Made by a program: the position numbers and the translations under genes | Shown: piece after piece, positions 40,801 to 53,735 of the stretch | Numbering within the stretch: the first letter of the stretch is position 1 | How the letters are laid out: each line of letters begins with the position of its first letter | Assembly (NCBI RefSeq): GCF_901933205.1 | Contig: NC_044576.1 | Coordinates: forward strand, 11,255,024 to 11,319,023 | Source: Camarhynchus parvulus | Lineage: Eukaryota > Chordata > Aves > Passeriformes > Thraupidae | Length of the DNA stretch: 64,000 nucleotides | Reading direction: 5' to 3' | Notes under the pieces: model-generated | The model's database searches: none | What the model saw: the letters and a program-made list of their open reading frames with translations, nothing else | Told to the model about the DNA's origin: nothing

Positions 40801-43800
40801 CAAGATCCTCCCCATCTGTTATCAGGAAAAGCCTTCTGTCTACTTGCAGCAACACTGCAGTATTACTTTTACTACTGAAAAAATGTGTGGAAGTAAGAGG
40901 TGCAGTTTGCAGGTTTCCCTACTATTGTATTTACACTATTAATAAGCAAAATGAAGCACTTGGATTGGAATAAATGGCATCTCTCTTCTGCAGCATAGCC
41001 TAGCAAACACATATGCTTAAAGCAGACCGTGCTCTGGAGCATCCCCGACACAGTGAAAAGTGAGCATGTACAGTCAGCCACCCTTATCCCTGCTCAGCTG
41101 ACTAAATTATGAGCCTGCTAGAAAACTGCTGTAGAACTGACTCACAGGGAACATTTTAGAAGATACCACAGACATTAATACAAATACAAGCGTTTGGATG
41201 TCTGAGGTATGTAGCTGCAGCTTGAAAACTCAGCAATGGGAGCACTTCTGTTGTGAGAGAAGAAATTCCAGTAACTGCAATATGGAACTGCACATAGGGA
41301 ATTACTAATACATTAACGTAAAAACCTTCTTCTATCTCTAATGACATGAAATACAATACAGAATGATGAGCAGTAAGTGCATCTGTAAGACCAAGCAACG
41401 TTGTAATTTTGGACCATCTAACCTGAATATCCAAAGACATCTAAGATTTGCTACTGCAACTATAACCCTGCATCTTTGTGGAAGAAGTATTGTAGTACTA
41501 GACTAGATGATGCATTTCCATTCAGTCACATAACCTGTGATGTAAACTAATTATAAAAGAATACCTTCCACATTCAGGGGTAGAGTCACATCTAGCTCAT
41601 GTGTCTTACTGCAGTACATTAATCCTACTCAGTATGAGAACTGAATGCTTCTAGGCAACTTTTCTTGCCTTCACCATAAAACTAGATAAACTTTTTGCTA
41701 CTCTTTCTGTATAGGGTTCAGCATTTGTCAGTTTGCCAATATTAACAGCAAGCAACTTACTACAATAATTAATATCCCTTAATAATTTATTACTAAAGAT
41801 TGTAATTATTTTTCTGTAGAGAGTTACTCTTATAAGATTAGGCAGGCACATACTTTCCTACTCTTAGAGCTGGCCTTGTTGCTAGGCAGCAAACAAGAAC
41901 ATCACAGACTTTGGAAGATCTCACCAAATAAATTATCATCTTTTTTTCTTTGTTTTGATCTGAGCCTAATACTGATAACTTTTGTGTTCCACAGTTTGGT
42001 GGGTGCTTTGGAATTAGTTCATTTATTACTTGAGGCTCTTATTTTTTTCATTCAAGAAAGTCATATGCAACTACTGCCTGTCTCTGCAGGCTGAGGCCAA
42101 AGATGATCAGCTGTGGAGAATTATTGCTAGTTAGCTCAGTCAAAAAGCAATGCCTGTTCATCAACATACACAATGTCACTGGACAATTTTTAGCAAGCTA
42201 AAATCCCCCATGGCATATGGTAGCCAGCAGGCTGAAGGGCACAGGACATGAGAACAAAGTTTATTTCTTACAGAATCCCTGGATAGCCAAGATTCTGATT
42301 TTCAACCCTTCCTTGCATGGTGAACGGATGAATTTAGCAAAAGCTGGTGTGGAAGCCTGAAGCTTATTCTAATCTATAATTGCACAGATGCTTTCAGAAG
42401 TTACATATTGAAATTATATCACCCTATATGATGTAGGTGCTTATGGATGTTTTAGCAGCAACCTGGGTACTATATCATAGCAGCAGTCCAGGGTGACAAG
42501 TGCAGTAAATCATCTCTAGCCTGGAACTATAACACATTACAGCCACAGAGTTCTTCAACATGGCTTTACTGCCCTTTATAAATTATTAGACAGTTAAGAG
42601 ACAAATACTTCTGCCAAAATCCCTAATGATAAGCACCATGGCAATGAATTTACTTGTCATTTCCTATGGATTGTCATGCATCTTGGCTCTATGAGAGTAG
42701 CAGATTTAAATGAAGACCTCCACTAAATGCAGTGCCTTTAAATAGGGCTTTCTTCTTCCATTTCTGTAGTTGAAGCTGAAGCAACTCCCTGTCCTACACC
42801 AACAGAAACAGCAATACACGATTGAAATTGCCCTTTTCCAGGGAATGTAACATGTGGCTTAGTGTCACCACTGGATACTGGCCCTGTTCAAACACAGCTT
42901 TTGAACATTGGTGCACCAGTTTGCATTCGTGCTGAGTGCACTTCAGGCCCTTCAGGTCGAAGCAGGAATGCTCTACACTCACTTTGCACTTTGTAGGTGA
43001 ATGCAAACACACAGAGCCTGAGGCAATGGAGCAGTGCAAACTCACATAGCTGGTAAGCATCCAAGATCTAAGAAACTTAGAGAGGCATGATGTTGAACTC
43101 CTTGAAAACAGGTAAAAACAACTCTTATGAATCCAAATTACTTAATATAAAAGAGATTTTTTTTGTCATGCAATTAAAATTCATACACGATCCATAAAAT
43201 CTGTTTTTAACAAACATAATGCCATGAAAAGGCAATAAAGACTCATTACACAAACCTTTCTCCTAATTTTTTCCACTACAAAGAAAACCTAAGGCCCACA
43301 TTACATATTTTATAAATCGTATATCTCATAAGCATCCTCACAATGCAGTAAAACTGCACTCAGTACAGCAATTTCTGCAGTTAGGGACAGAAAACCACCA
43401 TTTTTCTAAGAATTAACTGAGGTAATAAGATTTCCCATTCATGATTATGTAGAAAATAGGTAATTACAACAAATCAGTGAACCAAACATTAGTCCCCTAA
43501 TGCATAGATTTTTATAATCAAAATCTGTATCAGTCTAGAACATCACTTTTTTTCCCTCCTGGAAAATTACTGCTGATGGCTTATTCCTACAATTGGGCTG
43601 CATTCACACACTAAATTCACACACATTTACTAAGGTAAAGTGGAAAAATGAAGCATTCATATTTATTTTTGTCCAAAATCATGTCTCTTGCAATGTCGGT
43701 CTTAATTCAGAATTCAGAAAATGCTGAAGTCAAATACAGAGCTGCACAAGTGGGTTTACATTTCAAGTTTAAGATGATTTCTTGGAACATTTCCCGCCAG

Positions 43801-46800
43801 ATAAAAAGGTTTCTAATCATAGTCTCAACTAAGATTCCCACATCCTCTGCTTCTGGAGTGCTTTTGGCTTTACATTGATAGTCTGGGTCCCAAGGGAGAA
43901 GCACAGCTAACGATTCCATCACACACCCCCAAACGCCTCACACACATCGCAGCATGATGCAGCCAAACAGGGCTGTCATGTAGCTCATGTGACACACAGA
44001 TGGACACAGCCATAGCCAGTGACAGCACAGGCAAATGCACAACCCCTCTTGCTTAAGTACTAAATGTATGTTCAAATACATCATTCATTGCAGATAAATA
44101 TTTATACTCTGCTTTTGAGCTGGCATGTGATAATCTTGCTGCAAAATACTAATTTATGCATATTCTATCCATATTGAGCAGATCAAAACTTGTGTCTTGT
44201 CACTACAAATGCATATTTACAATGAGCTTTGAAAATATTTTATCTAAATTATCACACCTCTGAAATCCCTCATTAAGAAAAATTACTTCAAAATCTGCAG
44301 GTGAAAAATTATCATTCATTTATGATCCTGTCTCGCACCAAAAAGTTTGAAGCTTGTGACATTTACAGGCTGAAAAATCTTCTGTTTCAGCAGATTGAAG
44401 AACTATTCAAGTTCCTAAGATAACCTTTATGTGTTAATAAAAAAATAGTAAAATAAATTAGAAATGAAAAACTAAATCCATCACTGACAGGAAATAAGTG
44501 AACATGCAAATGTTTAGATCTTTAAAAATTAGTCTGTGTGCCATTTCCATTCCACAGTGGATAAGAAAGGGCTTTGTCCCTTTGGCTGACATGTGACTCT
44601 TACTAATGCTTAAACTGCATGCTTCCTACTTCATCTAGAAAATGAAATTTGTGAGGTATTTGATAACACAAGGCAGAATAAAACAAAAACATAGTACTTG
44701 TATCTTCTTTTCTGGATATATTGCACTTAGGGAAAAAATTATTACAAGCCTAAAATCCACACAGTAATCAAATACTCCCTTTGAGGAATTTACAGGAAGA
44801 GGCATGCTTTTGAAACAATCATATGTATAAAGAGTCAGCAGACATGATGGTATAATATTTTACCTCATCATTTTCCATCTATTTGTTTAAGAACCCAGAT
44901 TTCTATAGGGAAAAGACAGAACTAAAAAAAACCCCATAGTTAAAATTACACATTTTGATTCAATTTAACTAAAAGGCAAAGGAAAAAAACAAGAAAAAAT
45001 TACAGTGCTAGAAAGACTTCTGTAGGACAAGATTGTTTGACTCAGCCTGTCCACACTACATAGCATCTGATGACAGGCTCTTTAACAGAGCTATAAAACA
45101 TGCTAACAGCGCTATTAAGATTACTTCTACCATCTCCCAGCACAGGCACAAACGCTCTTGGCACAGTCACATTTTGTACCCGCCTATGCCAAATTTCAAA
45201 GAAGTTGCATTTAAGACACAAGAAGTAGAGAAATAGACACTTGTTTGCAGCCCAGAAAAATCCAGGTGGAACCTCTTCCATTAAGGAAAGAGGTCACCAA
45301 GTAAGGTCATAAGGCACAAAGATATGTCAGGCTCTAAAGAAACAGTGTCCCCCCAAGAATGTGAGGTAGGCACCAAATAATGGGTAGAGTTATAGTACAA
45401 TTCCTCAAAAAGCATTCTAAAGATAACTGGGGAGCTACAGGATAACTGGTAGTGTAGTTACCAGTGGCCGAAAACAAGGAGGAAATACATGGCTAAATCC
45501 CATCCAAGGAACAGTGGTTGATTTTTTACTGTGAACCTCAGAGGCAAGCGGAGGACACTGTTTAAATCAGAGAAGCCTCGAGGAGGGAGCTCAGACAGAC
45601 TAACAAGAGCCTCCCAAGAAAACAGCAGGCAAAAAGTGCCACTGGCATAGACTCAGCTGCCAGAACTGAGAGGACACCAGCTCTTTTCCAATTCCAGGTA
45701 CCCTGCTGGTTTCTACTTTAACTTCCAGAAGTGACATAGCACAGACTGATAGCTCAGCAAAAACCTTTCTTCTGTATCCAGAGATAATCAAGAAGTAAAG
45801 TAAGCAAATGTCCTACGTTGACTATATGATGCTTATCACAAATAAGAAAATAGGACTAGAATATCAAGTTTGGGAGAATGGAAAATTATTGTTACTATGG
45901 TCTCCTAATGCTAAGTACTCGCTCTGCTTCAACAGATTTCTGGCATGCCTTAGTCAAAGTAACAGCAAGTATTCATCTATGCATTTCATAGCATTTGTTC
46001 AGGAACAAAAAATTCAACCAAACTGAAAGTATAACAAGAAATATTTCTCTGAAAATGCCAAACAAATTCAGACACCCCCATCAATACAAAAAATCAGCCG
46101 CCAAAAAATTGAAATTAATTGAAAGGAAAGTTGAACTTCAAGATCTTCTAGAATTTATTTTAGTATTTATTTGAGGAGTATCTATTTAAGAATATACTCC
46201 TTACCAAAGACTTAACAAATACAAATTTTCAGTTTACATCATGCCTCAGACATAAGGAAAAAGTAGTTCTAGAGCATAATTGACGTTTCTTAATGGAAAT
46301 TAGTTTTTCAATCACTTAAAATTCACTCCAATTAACAATATAAGCTTATTAGGTTTCAATAAACCAAGATATCTGAAAATTCTACTGGCTCAAAAGAAAC
46401 CAAACCAACAAAATTAAAACAAAACAAAACAAACAAACAAACCACAACAAAAACTACCAAAAAAACCAAAGGAATATTAAATTCACAGCATTTATCTCAT
46501 TTTTTCCAATCCTTATTTTGCACAGTCTGTGTAGAATTTAAAGGGATTAAAATGCATTCCTAATCTTCTCCTTTGAATAATTTCTATTGCCAAAATTTTA
46601 TATGTTCCATTCCTAATCCTTTGTGATTCTGTTTAGTCCCAGCAGAGTGCAGATGTTTTACTGAGATCTACTGCAAACAGATCCCACTAAATAAGACTAT
46701 ATAACATAATATAAAACTCACTGTTACAAGAAAATGCAGAAAACACATTATAAGACCTATAGCAGATAATATGCAAACCCAGCTTTTACCTTTTAAATGA

Positions 46801-49009
46801 AGATTATACAACTACTATGTATTTTAATGAGAAGTACACTTTAACCTTGAAATAAGTATCTTAAACTTGTCTACCTGTTCTCTTTGACTCACTCTCTGCA
46901 AACAGCAGTTCCTGATAAAAATGAAAACATGCTTTTGCTACATGACTTCCAGGAGATTCTCTAGATCAATTAGCATTTGTACTATCATTTCAGGAAGTGA
47001 TATATAACCCTGGCCACTTTTTGAGCTATCTCTTGGAGAGCCTCTTATCCCTCTGTCAACTCACATTTGTCTGCTCATGAAGTTACTGGAAAGAATGACT
47101 CAACATTAATTTCAATTACAGCAGAATGAAAGTCCATTCATAAATATTGCCCCTGACAGACTTCATTTGCCTTCTTGAAGCTGACCTTGATTAACCAGTA
47201 CACACTCCATAAGCCAAAGAAACAGAATCAAGAACTTGCAACATTGCTTTAACACCAATACACAGTACTTCAGGGGAAAAAGAAAAAAAAAGTTCACATT
47301 AAAAAACAAGTTTTTAGTATATTAAAGCAATTTCCAGCAATTGTACCATCTTTTTAATATCCTTTACTGTAATCACCTAAGGAGTACTGAAGATGCACTA
47401 AAGGCAAGATTTCATTCATTCTGAAGCACATCTAATTGAATCTTAAAGTACCAGTATCAGCATTCTTTTCCTTTGTGAATGCCTGCAGAAATGTATTGGA
47501 TCAGGTGTCAAGTATTTATAAGTTATTCATAATATAAACATAGTTTGATGGAAGTCTTGTTATTCTACCAGTTTCAAGATATACAAAGGTATACAGTGCA
47601 GGTATACAGTGCACCAGTGACCAAAATATAAAAGAATTCTGAGAAGCACATATGTATACAGCACATGCTATATAGACAGAAGATTGCTAGAAAATGAACA
47701 AATATTCTTTCTGTGTGAGATACAGGACAGCAGATGGTGAGGTTAGTTTTTCTGTAGCATTAGCATCTTTTCCCTGATTGTCATAGTGCCTCAGGGTCCT
47801 TTGAGCATTTAACAACCCAGTAAGATAAGGTGAGGAACAAACACAAGGAGAGACTAAAGTCCAAACCTGAAAGTATCTAGGAGCATTGGATTATTGATTA
47901 CTGAAGTCATGGGGATTCAGGCTTTTTGTTCTTTTGAGAATCAGACCTAAATGATCATCCAAAGTGGCATGGAAAGTTTGAGGGAATTAACTTCCACCTC
48001 TATCGTCTGTGCCAGCCTGCACAATCACCCCTTAGATTCTTGGTTTATTTTGTCTTCATATTGTGAAGTGCTGCAGCTGCCAGAAAATGAGGCCATGTGC
48101 ACCTCTTCCCAACAACAACAACAAAAAAAAAAAAGTGAAGACAGCTTTGGTGGAGCTGTCAACTGCAAAATTCACTTGACTCTATCCTAATGTACAGGAC
48201 AGGGTAAATACTGTTCACATGATCTACAAAAGGCAGCTAAAAATAAAAAGCCACCAACTTTGAAGAGGCTTCCACTTTTTAAACACAAATATGACCTCAG
48301 ATACCATGCTGTCTTCGTGGTTTGGCTTTTCAAATTTATGCATGTCACAGTTACTTATCTGAATTGGATTATGTATTGTAAACGCATCTGGTGTAGCCAG
48401 ATTATAAAAAAGGGCTTTTAATGCCAACCATGAAACAATCTCCTCTGCAGTCATAGTAATACTGTACCATGCTTACTTTCTGCCCAAAATGCTCACAGAT
48501 ACCTTGCAGTTGTTGAGTCCATTTCAAAATAATATATTGGTTAATTTAATTAAAACTTCAATGCAAGAGGTTCTCAGGAGACTATATGAAATCACAAAAA
48601 AGCGGATACAAGGACAATATGCTGCTGAGCTAATTGCAAATATATCCAAAAAGCCCTTTATCCTAATTTAGTGATAAAATCTATTTCCCAAGCTTCTTTC
48701 AATCAGGTGATATTTTCTGCTGAGATAGCCTCCAAGTAAAGCCAATATTCACTAAAAGCAATTACTGGTGCTGCCAGAACAAGTATTGAGGAGCAGTGGG
48801 AGAGCCTGCCCAGTCTGGTTCAGGATCTCTTTCTGTCTTGGCACCGAGTGTTTGCTCTGGAGGAGGTTACACCTCACTGCTGCCAATGGGCTAAAACCCA
48901 GTGCACATTTTGCCTTCAGTAGCAGAGAGCAGCTGTCTACCAGAAACATTTAAGAAAACTGCTGATTACAATACTTAAATGGCAAATTAAGCCATAAGGT
49001 TGAATACAA
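37886..49009. other. Long unique AT-rich interval, no gene seen
   Basis: More than 11 kb without a recognised repeat family, RNA gene or exon. Simple repeats only: (CAAA)n-like tracts at 40393-40421 and 46412-46449, a TA run at 39413-39423, a 13-bp tandem duplication (aggtatacagtgc twice, 47587-47612) and (CAA)n plus poly-A at 48112-48134. The longest frames are 88-94 codons and unrecognised. Confidence 0.5.
46412..46449. repeat. (CAAAA)n/(CAAA)n microsatellite
   Basis: Imperfect array of aaaac and aaac units within an A/C-rich stretch. Confidence 0.85.
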
Positions 49010-49309
49010 TGCTCCACAAAACAATGGATTTGGCAGCACGGGCCCTGCATCCCCCCTGCAGCAGTTTCCATGGCTCCACTGGAGCGTTGCTCCTCAGAGA
49101 GCTCCCACACTCCCACACCTGCCCTCATGGCCTGGCTGTGCTGACACATCCATCCTTCCCACACACCCTGGTGTGCCACGAGGGCCAGCGGTTCCCCGGG
49201 ACCAGAAGCCCAACAGTGAGCCTGCCATGACAGGGCCCTCACCATGCTCTACCTTGTCACCTCTCTGCCAGGGCTGCCACGCCAGTCTCCCAACACCAGC
49301 ACCATGGCC

Positions 49310-49432
49310 CAGCTGTAGAAGCGCTGGCAGAGGCCCGGAGCCCGGCCGGGAGCAGCCTCCCCTCACGCGGGCTGTGGCGGGAAACACCTGAGGAGGCGAT
49401 GGCTGCCACGGGCCATGGCGTTTCCCGCCATT
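49310..49432. promoter_or_regulatory. CpG-dense spot with E2F-like and YY1-like motifs
   Basis: Around ten CpGs occur in ~120 bases of an otherwise CpG-poor window. GGCGGGAAAC at 49376-49385 and its exact reverse complement at 49420-49429 face each other 34 bp apart, and each contains the E2F core TTTCCCGC. Read on the minus strand, 49424-49434 gives CAAATGGCGGG, matching the YY1 core. No TATA box is seen. These are features of a small CpG-island promoter, but there is no transcript evidence in the sequence itself. An inserted repeat promoter is the main alternative. The 151-codon minus-strand frame (49094-49549) resembles no known protein. Confidence 0.4.
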
Positions 49433-49449
49433 TGCAGCTCCCATGGTTG

Positions 49450-52400
49450 CTTTGTTTGGCTGGGCCAAGGGATGAGCACACGAGAGGTGCCCCACTGTAA
49501 GGAGCCAGTGAGTTTTCCTGCCTACCTCATACCCACCATTCTCCATCACACAGTCTCCTCTACCACCTTCTCCCAGCCTGAAAACTGGCGCTGCTACTCT
49601 GCAAATAAACTCACTTTCTTACAAACTAGAACGCAGACAACTGAACTGCAATTTCCATTTCTGAACAGCATCTTAACAGCCTTGGGGAAAGCACCTTTCA
49701 CTTAAGGCAGTTTGTGATCTAGCTGCCACAGGACACCATTTGTTTTCCATCATTCCTCATGCTCCTAAGATGCCTACTTTATCAAGGCAGCAACCACCCC
49801 CCTTAAGGCATTTTAGTTCATCTGCCCTTATAACATTCATGGGCAATAAGGTATGACTTATCTTTCTGTAAATACAGATTCTATTATTTTTAAACTCCTA
49901 ACACAATTCCTTGCTGATTTCCCACACTTCTACCATGATCTTATCCTGCATCTATTTTAGATCCATTCTGTACTCTGCTTTTTGTAGGAAGCAGAGCTAC
50001 TAACATCCTTAACAAACCCCTCTTTTCAATTTTCACGCTCTTTGACTCTAATCAGCTTTCTACCAGCCAGCAGCCATAGCACAAGAACAGACTTTTTACC
50101 ATGAAGTATCTCAATTGACTTTAGGTAATTCAACCAGACAATATAAATGCCTCTTTGAACAATTCAGCATCTACCATGTAAATATCTTAATTAGTGAATC
50201 AACGGAGGATTTTCCTTCACTTTAATGACTGCATTGGAAGGTGAATATCTTTGGCAATGTGTTTTAGAAACACTGGTTACTGAGTCACAATGTTGTCTTC
50301 CCAAGCAAAATGAAGTGATGCAAATGATACAATTGTTTCACCATACCCTTGATGAAAAAACATCAAACAATTGAATATTCTAATTTTCCTCTCCTCCTTC
50401 CTTAGAGTGCTGCATGTCATCTCTAGAAAAATCAAGATCCCATGCCACACTGGCCTCAAGAAAAGCACACTAATTCAGGCTTTGACTTAAGTTTCCAACT
50501 GGTAAAAACCAGAAACTCTATTAACACTTCAGAGTCTTACTGAAGTTTAGGAGCATTCAGTCTTAGTCAGGAATTTGTCCAAAAGAAAAACTCCCAGCAT
50601 CTAACAGAAGAGACATTTCACAGATGTTAGTCAATTGATTAACGATGCAGTTGCAACGTAATAACCCCATACATGTGATTGGGGAATTGTAACTTGCAGT
50701 TCTTCAGCTGTTTGACACCATTTATTGATTAGAAAAACAGATTGCCATTCTCAGAATTGTAACATATTTTAATTACTGCCATATATAACATCTGACTTTC
50801 AGCCCATTAGGATAAAATTATCCACATAGTGACTAAGTCCTCGTCACCCACAGCTCCCAAAAGCTGATTTATCAGTGATGCCTATTCAAGCATGATTCTG
50901 CAACCTTTTCCCCTACCAAATAAGTTTAATCTCTTTTTATCTCATTTTGCAATGGGAAGACTCAATCGAAGATGTTTATTAGAAGGAAAGTAGTTGGATG
51001 CTTTTTATTTCGAAGTCCTTGTAGAAAGTTACGGAAAACTGAATAAAAGATCTATAACACAAATATTTCAGAGGCAATAACCCCTACCTCACTAAATTGT
51101 CCCTTTTTTATGTTATTTACAAGCATCTGGCAATGGTGTGCATCCTACAGTATCTGATCCCCTTTGCTACAGAAAAGTAGAAATGATTAATTTTCCAGTA
51201 GAGTTCAACAGTTACTAGCAATTCCATGCACAAAAGACTCTGCAAGAGACAGGGGTTTTAGTTTGCTTTATCAATATTTTATTGACTTTTTTTTCCTCCT
51301 CCTCCCCTAGGATTGTTTAATGATCTGTGTGGGGAGAACTGTGAAATTTCAACACTGAGAACAATGGACCTAATATCTCTCTAAGGAAGCTCTCCATGCC
51401 TTAAAGTGACACTTGTGCAGAATCCAATAACCCAGAACAATCCCAACAAGAGTATTAGTCATTAGATTTTGTTATAAAGGCAACATTATAAACACCTTTA
51501 CACAATACCCATATCTTTCTACAGAAAATACACACGCAAAGGAAATAGGTAATATTTTGACATTAAATTCATATCTTACATTTAAGTTTCTTTTCTGTGA
51601 CTAATCCTTCTGTGAGCAATCAAGCAACCAAGTCCAGATATATAAAAGACAGCTTCTTTTTCTGCACTGGGATGGCATGCAGCAAGTTGAGCTACCAGAA
51701 ACTAAGGTTTTCCAGCAACAAATACCTAAAAAACTTTAATTCCTATCATTCAGAAGGAGCAAAGACTAAGGGAAAAGAGTAAGAAGGCATCAGTGTGCGA
51801 CAGTGGTTTCTAGGAATATAATCTACTTTCAGCATGTGTGTACTACCCTGTGAAAAATAAAAGTGTGTACTGTAACTGTGCAATTCACATCACAGAGGAC
51901 CCTAGAAATAACCAGGTCTTAAGAGAGAACATTGTCCATTGCCATATTGTACCAGTAGTCAAGCAGAAACCTATCTCAAATTTAATCTCTCAAACACAGG
52001 GTGAACTATCACCATTTAATTCCTCAAAGGAGATCCTGGCATATGGACAACCTGTGTGAGAAGTTTCAAGGCAGCACAGGTGTACAAGTGTTGCAATTCC
52101 ATATGCTGTGTGTGAATGAGACATTTGAACAGTAAAGCTGATTTAAGCACAAGAATCGGAAGACAATCTCAATTATTTTACATGTGCCAATTCCAAGTCA
52201 TTCTCATTTTGAGTGTATTATGGAAGTCCATTCTCCTATTGAAAAAGTATTGTTTACACTGATACTGCTCTGAGAATAATCTCATGTGGCACATTTCTCT
52301 GAATGTGCTCTGTCACCCATTTACCCATTTGTCCTTTAGATAATCCAACACACCAATTTCTCCCAGCTCTTTGCTTGTTTAATTCTTTGCTTGTTAACTG

Positions 52401-53670
52401 AGCAGCCAGTGGGTGTTATCTTAAGGCAGCATAAAGGAGACTGCAGCTTGCATTTTTAACCAGTAATGTTCTTCTGTACACTTGTACTCCCCCATTCTCA
52501 TCTCACTACTTGTAATCCCACAACAGCCACAATCACAAAAGATCAGAATCTGGAAACTGAAGAGAAGTCAAGGAAACCAAGAAATACACACCATTTGTGT
52601 CAGTTTGCACTCTTGATAGCAAGGGAGATGAGCACTGAGGTTTTAGAACCAGGTCCAGACTTGGAAAATCTCCTATCTGTCTCTCTTCAAGGTAAAATAA
52701 AAACCCCAAAGTTAACAGAAACATATTATACCATTTTTACTAACCTTGGGTTCCTGGTGCAATTCTGCATCAGAAAGCTAAAACTTTCCGGATTTGTGAT
52801 AGGTTTTTTGCCTTACAATTTATACAACATAAAATTGCGCCCTGAGCACTCCTACCACGCAGAAAGAATGCCCTTAAAACCAGATTTATCTTTAGTGGCA
52901 CTCCTATCAAAAAAGGATGGGGGAGTTGTTTTGTTTTCTTGAAGAGTATTGTGAATTTTACTGGTAAAGGATTCTCTGTTACAAGCTCTTGGATTGAAAT
53001 GTATGTCCCACGGGTGTATAGAAATCAGAAAGTGGGCAAGGCTCAATGACCATGGGATGAGAACAGAGTTTAAGAAGCATACAAAGGCTGTTATATAACC
53101 TATTAATTCAATGACTTTACAGCATTTTCTGCTCTGTTGGGTACAAATGAAAGGAAAAATTACCTATTCCAAGCCTATAAGGCTCACAATCCCTAAAAAG
53201 GGCTGGCAGAATCTATTCTGGGAGATAGTGTTCATGTAACCAAGGGGGACAGTTACTTCTGTGCTGAAAATTCCAGCTGGAATTGAAATGGAGAAATAAT
53301 TCTGTTCTTTCTGGAACCAAACTCTGCTCTACAATGATGAATTTTCAGCCACTCTCCATGTAATTTTCGCTCACTAGAAATCAAACTCACCACCAAAAAA
53401 TTCTGCTTTTGTCACGGAGATTGAATTTAGGCTGGACTCTAGCAAAGGTGGAACCTTACAAGTCTTTGGACTTATGATCTGTCTTCATAGAAGGCAGATG
53501 AGAAGTAACACCAGGGAGAGTTTTATTCCACAGAAAGAGAAGGAGCTTAGAAATGACTAAATAAATACAAAGAGAAACCAAAGTAAATGTTCTGACCTAC
53601 AGTGCTGTGCTTAGTTGATCACTAAATCTTTTCTTACTAGTACAAGGAAACCACAGTTACCACTCAAAAA
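49450..53670. other. Unique AT-rich sequence, no gene seen
   Basis: No recognised repeat family or exon. A 158-codon plus-strand frame (52466-52942) has no recognisable domain, and its composition varies along its length as in random AT-rich translation. Confidence 0.5.
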
Positions 53671-53735
53671 TGTGCCCTGGTTTTGGCTGGGGTAGTTTTA
53701 ATTTCCTTCCCAGTAGTTGGTAAAGTGCTTCATAT
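53671..53735 (+). mobile_element. 5' fragment of the ERVL-type LTR
   Basis: The stretch 'ccctggttttggctggggta' followed by 'gttttaatttccttcccagtagttggtaaagtgctt' parallels the first ~60 bases of the LTR at 19611, in the same orientation. Only the start of the LTR is present; the rest is deleted or unrecognisable. Assignment rests on this short match. Confidence 0.6.

Noticed and set aside
42794..43060. Cysteine-rich 88-codon minus-strand ORF
   Set aside because: Cysteine spacing fits no secreted-peptide family that I know, and there is no convincing signal peptide at the start.
45033..45236. A frame ending in LYPPMPNF-like residues, faintly like the membrane-proximal cytoplasmic part of cytokine receptors
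   Set aside because: The resemblance is a few residues only, there are no flanking transmembrane or box motifs, and a stop follows shortly.
49094..49549. 151-codon minus-strand ORF
   Set aside because: GC-rich DNA has few stops. Frames are open on both strands and the composition (G, P, S, A-rich) shows no domain.
52466..52942. 158-codon plus-strand ORF
   Set aside because: No recognised domain or splice context; it could be chance in unique sequence.
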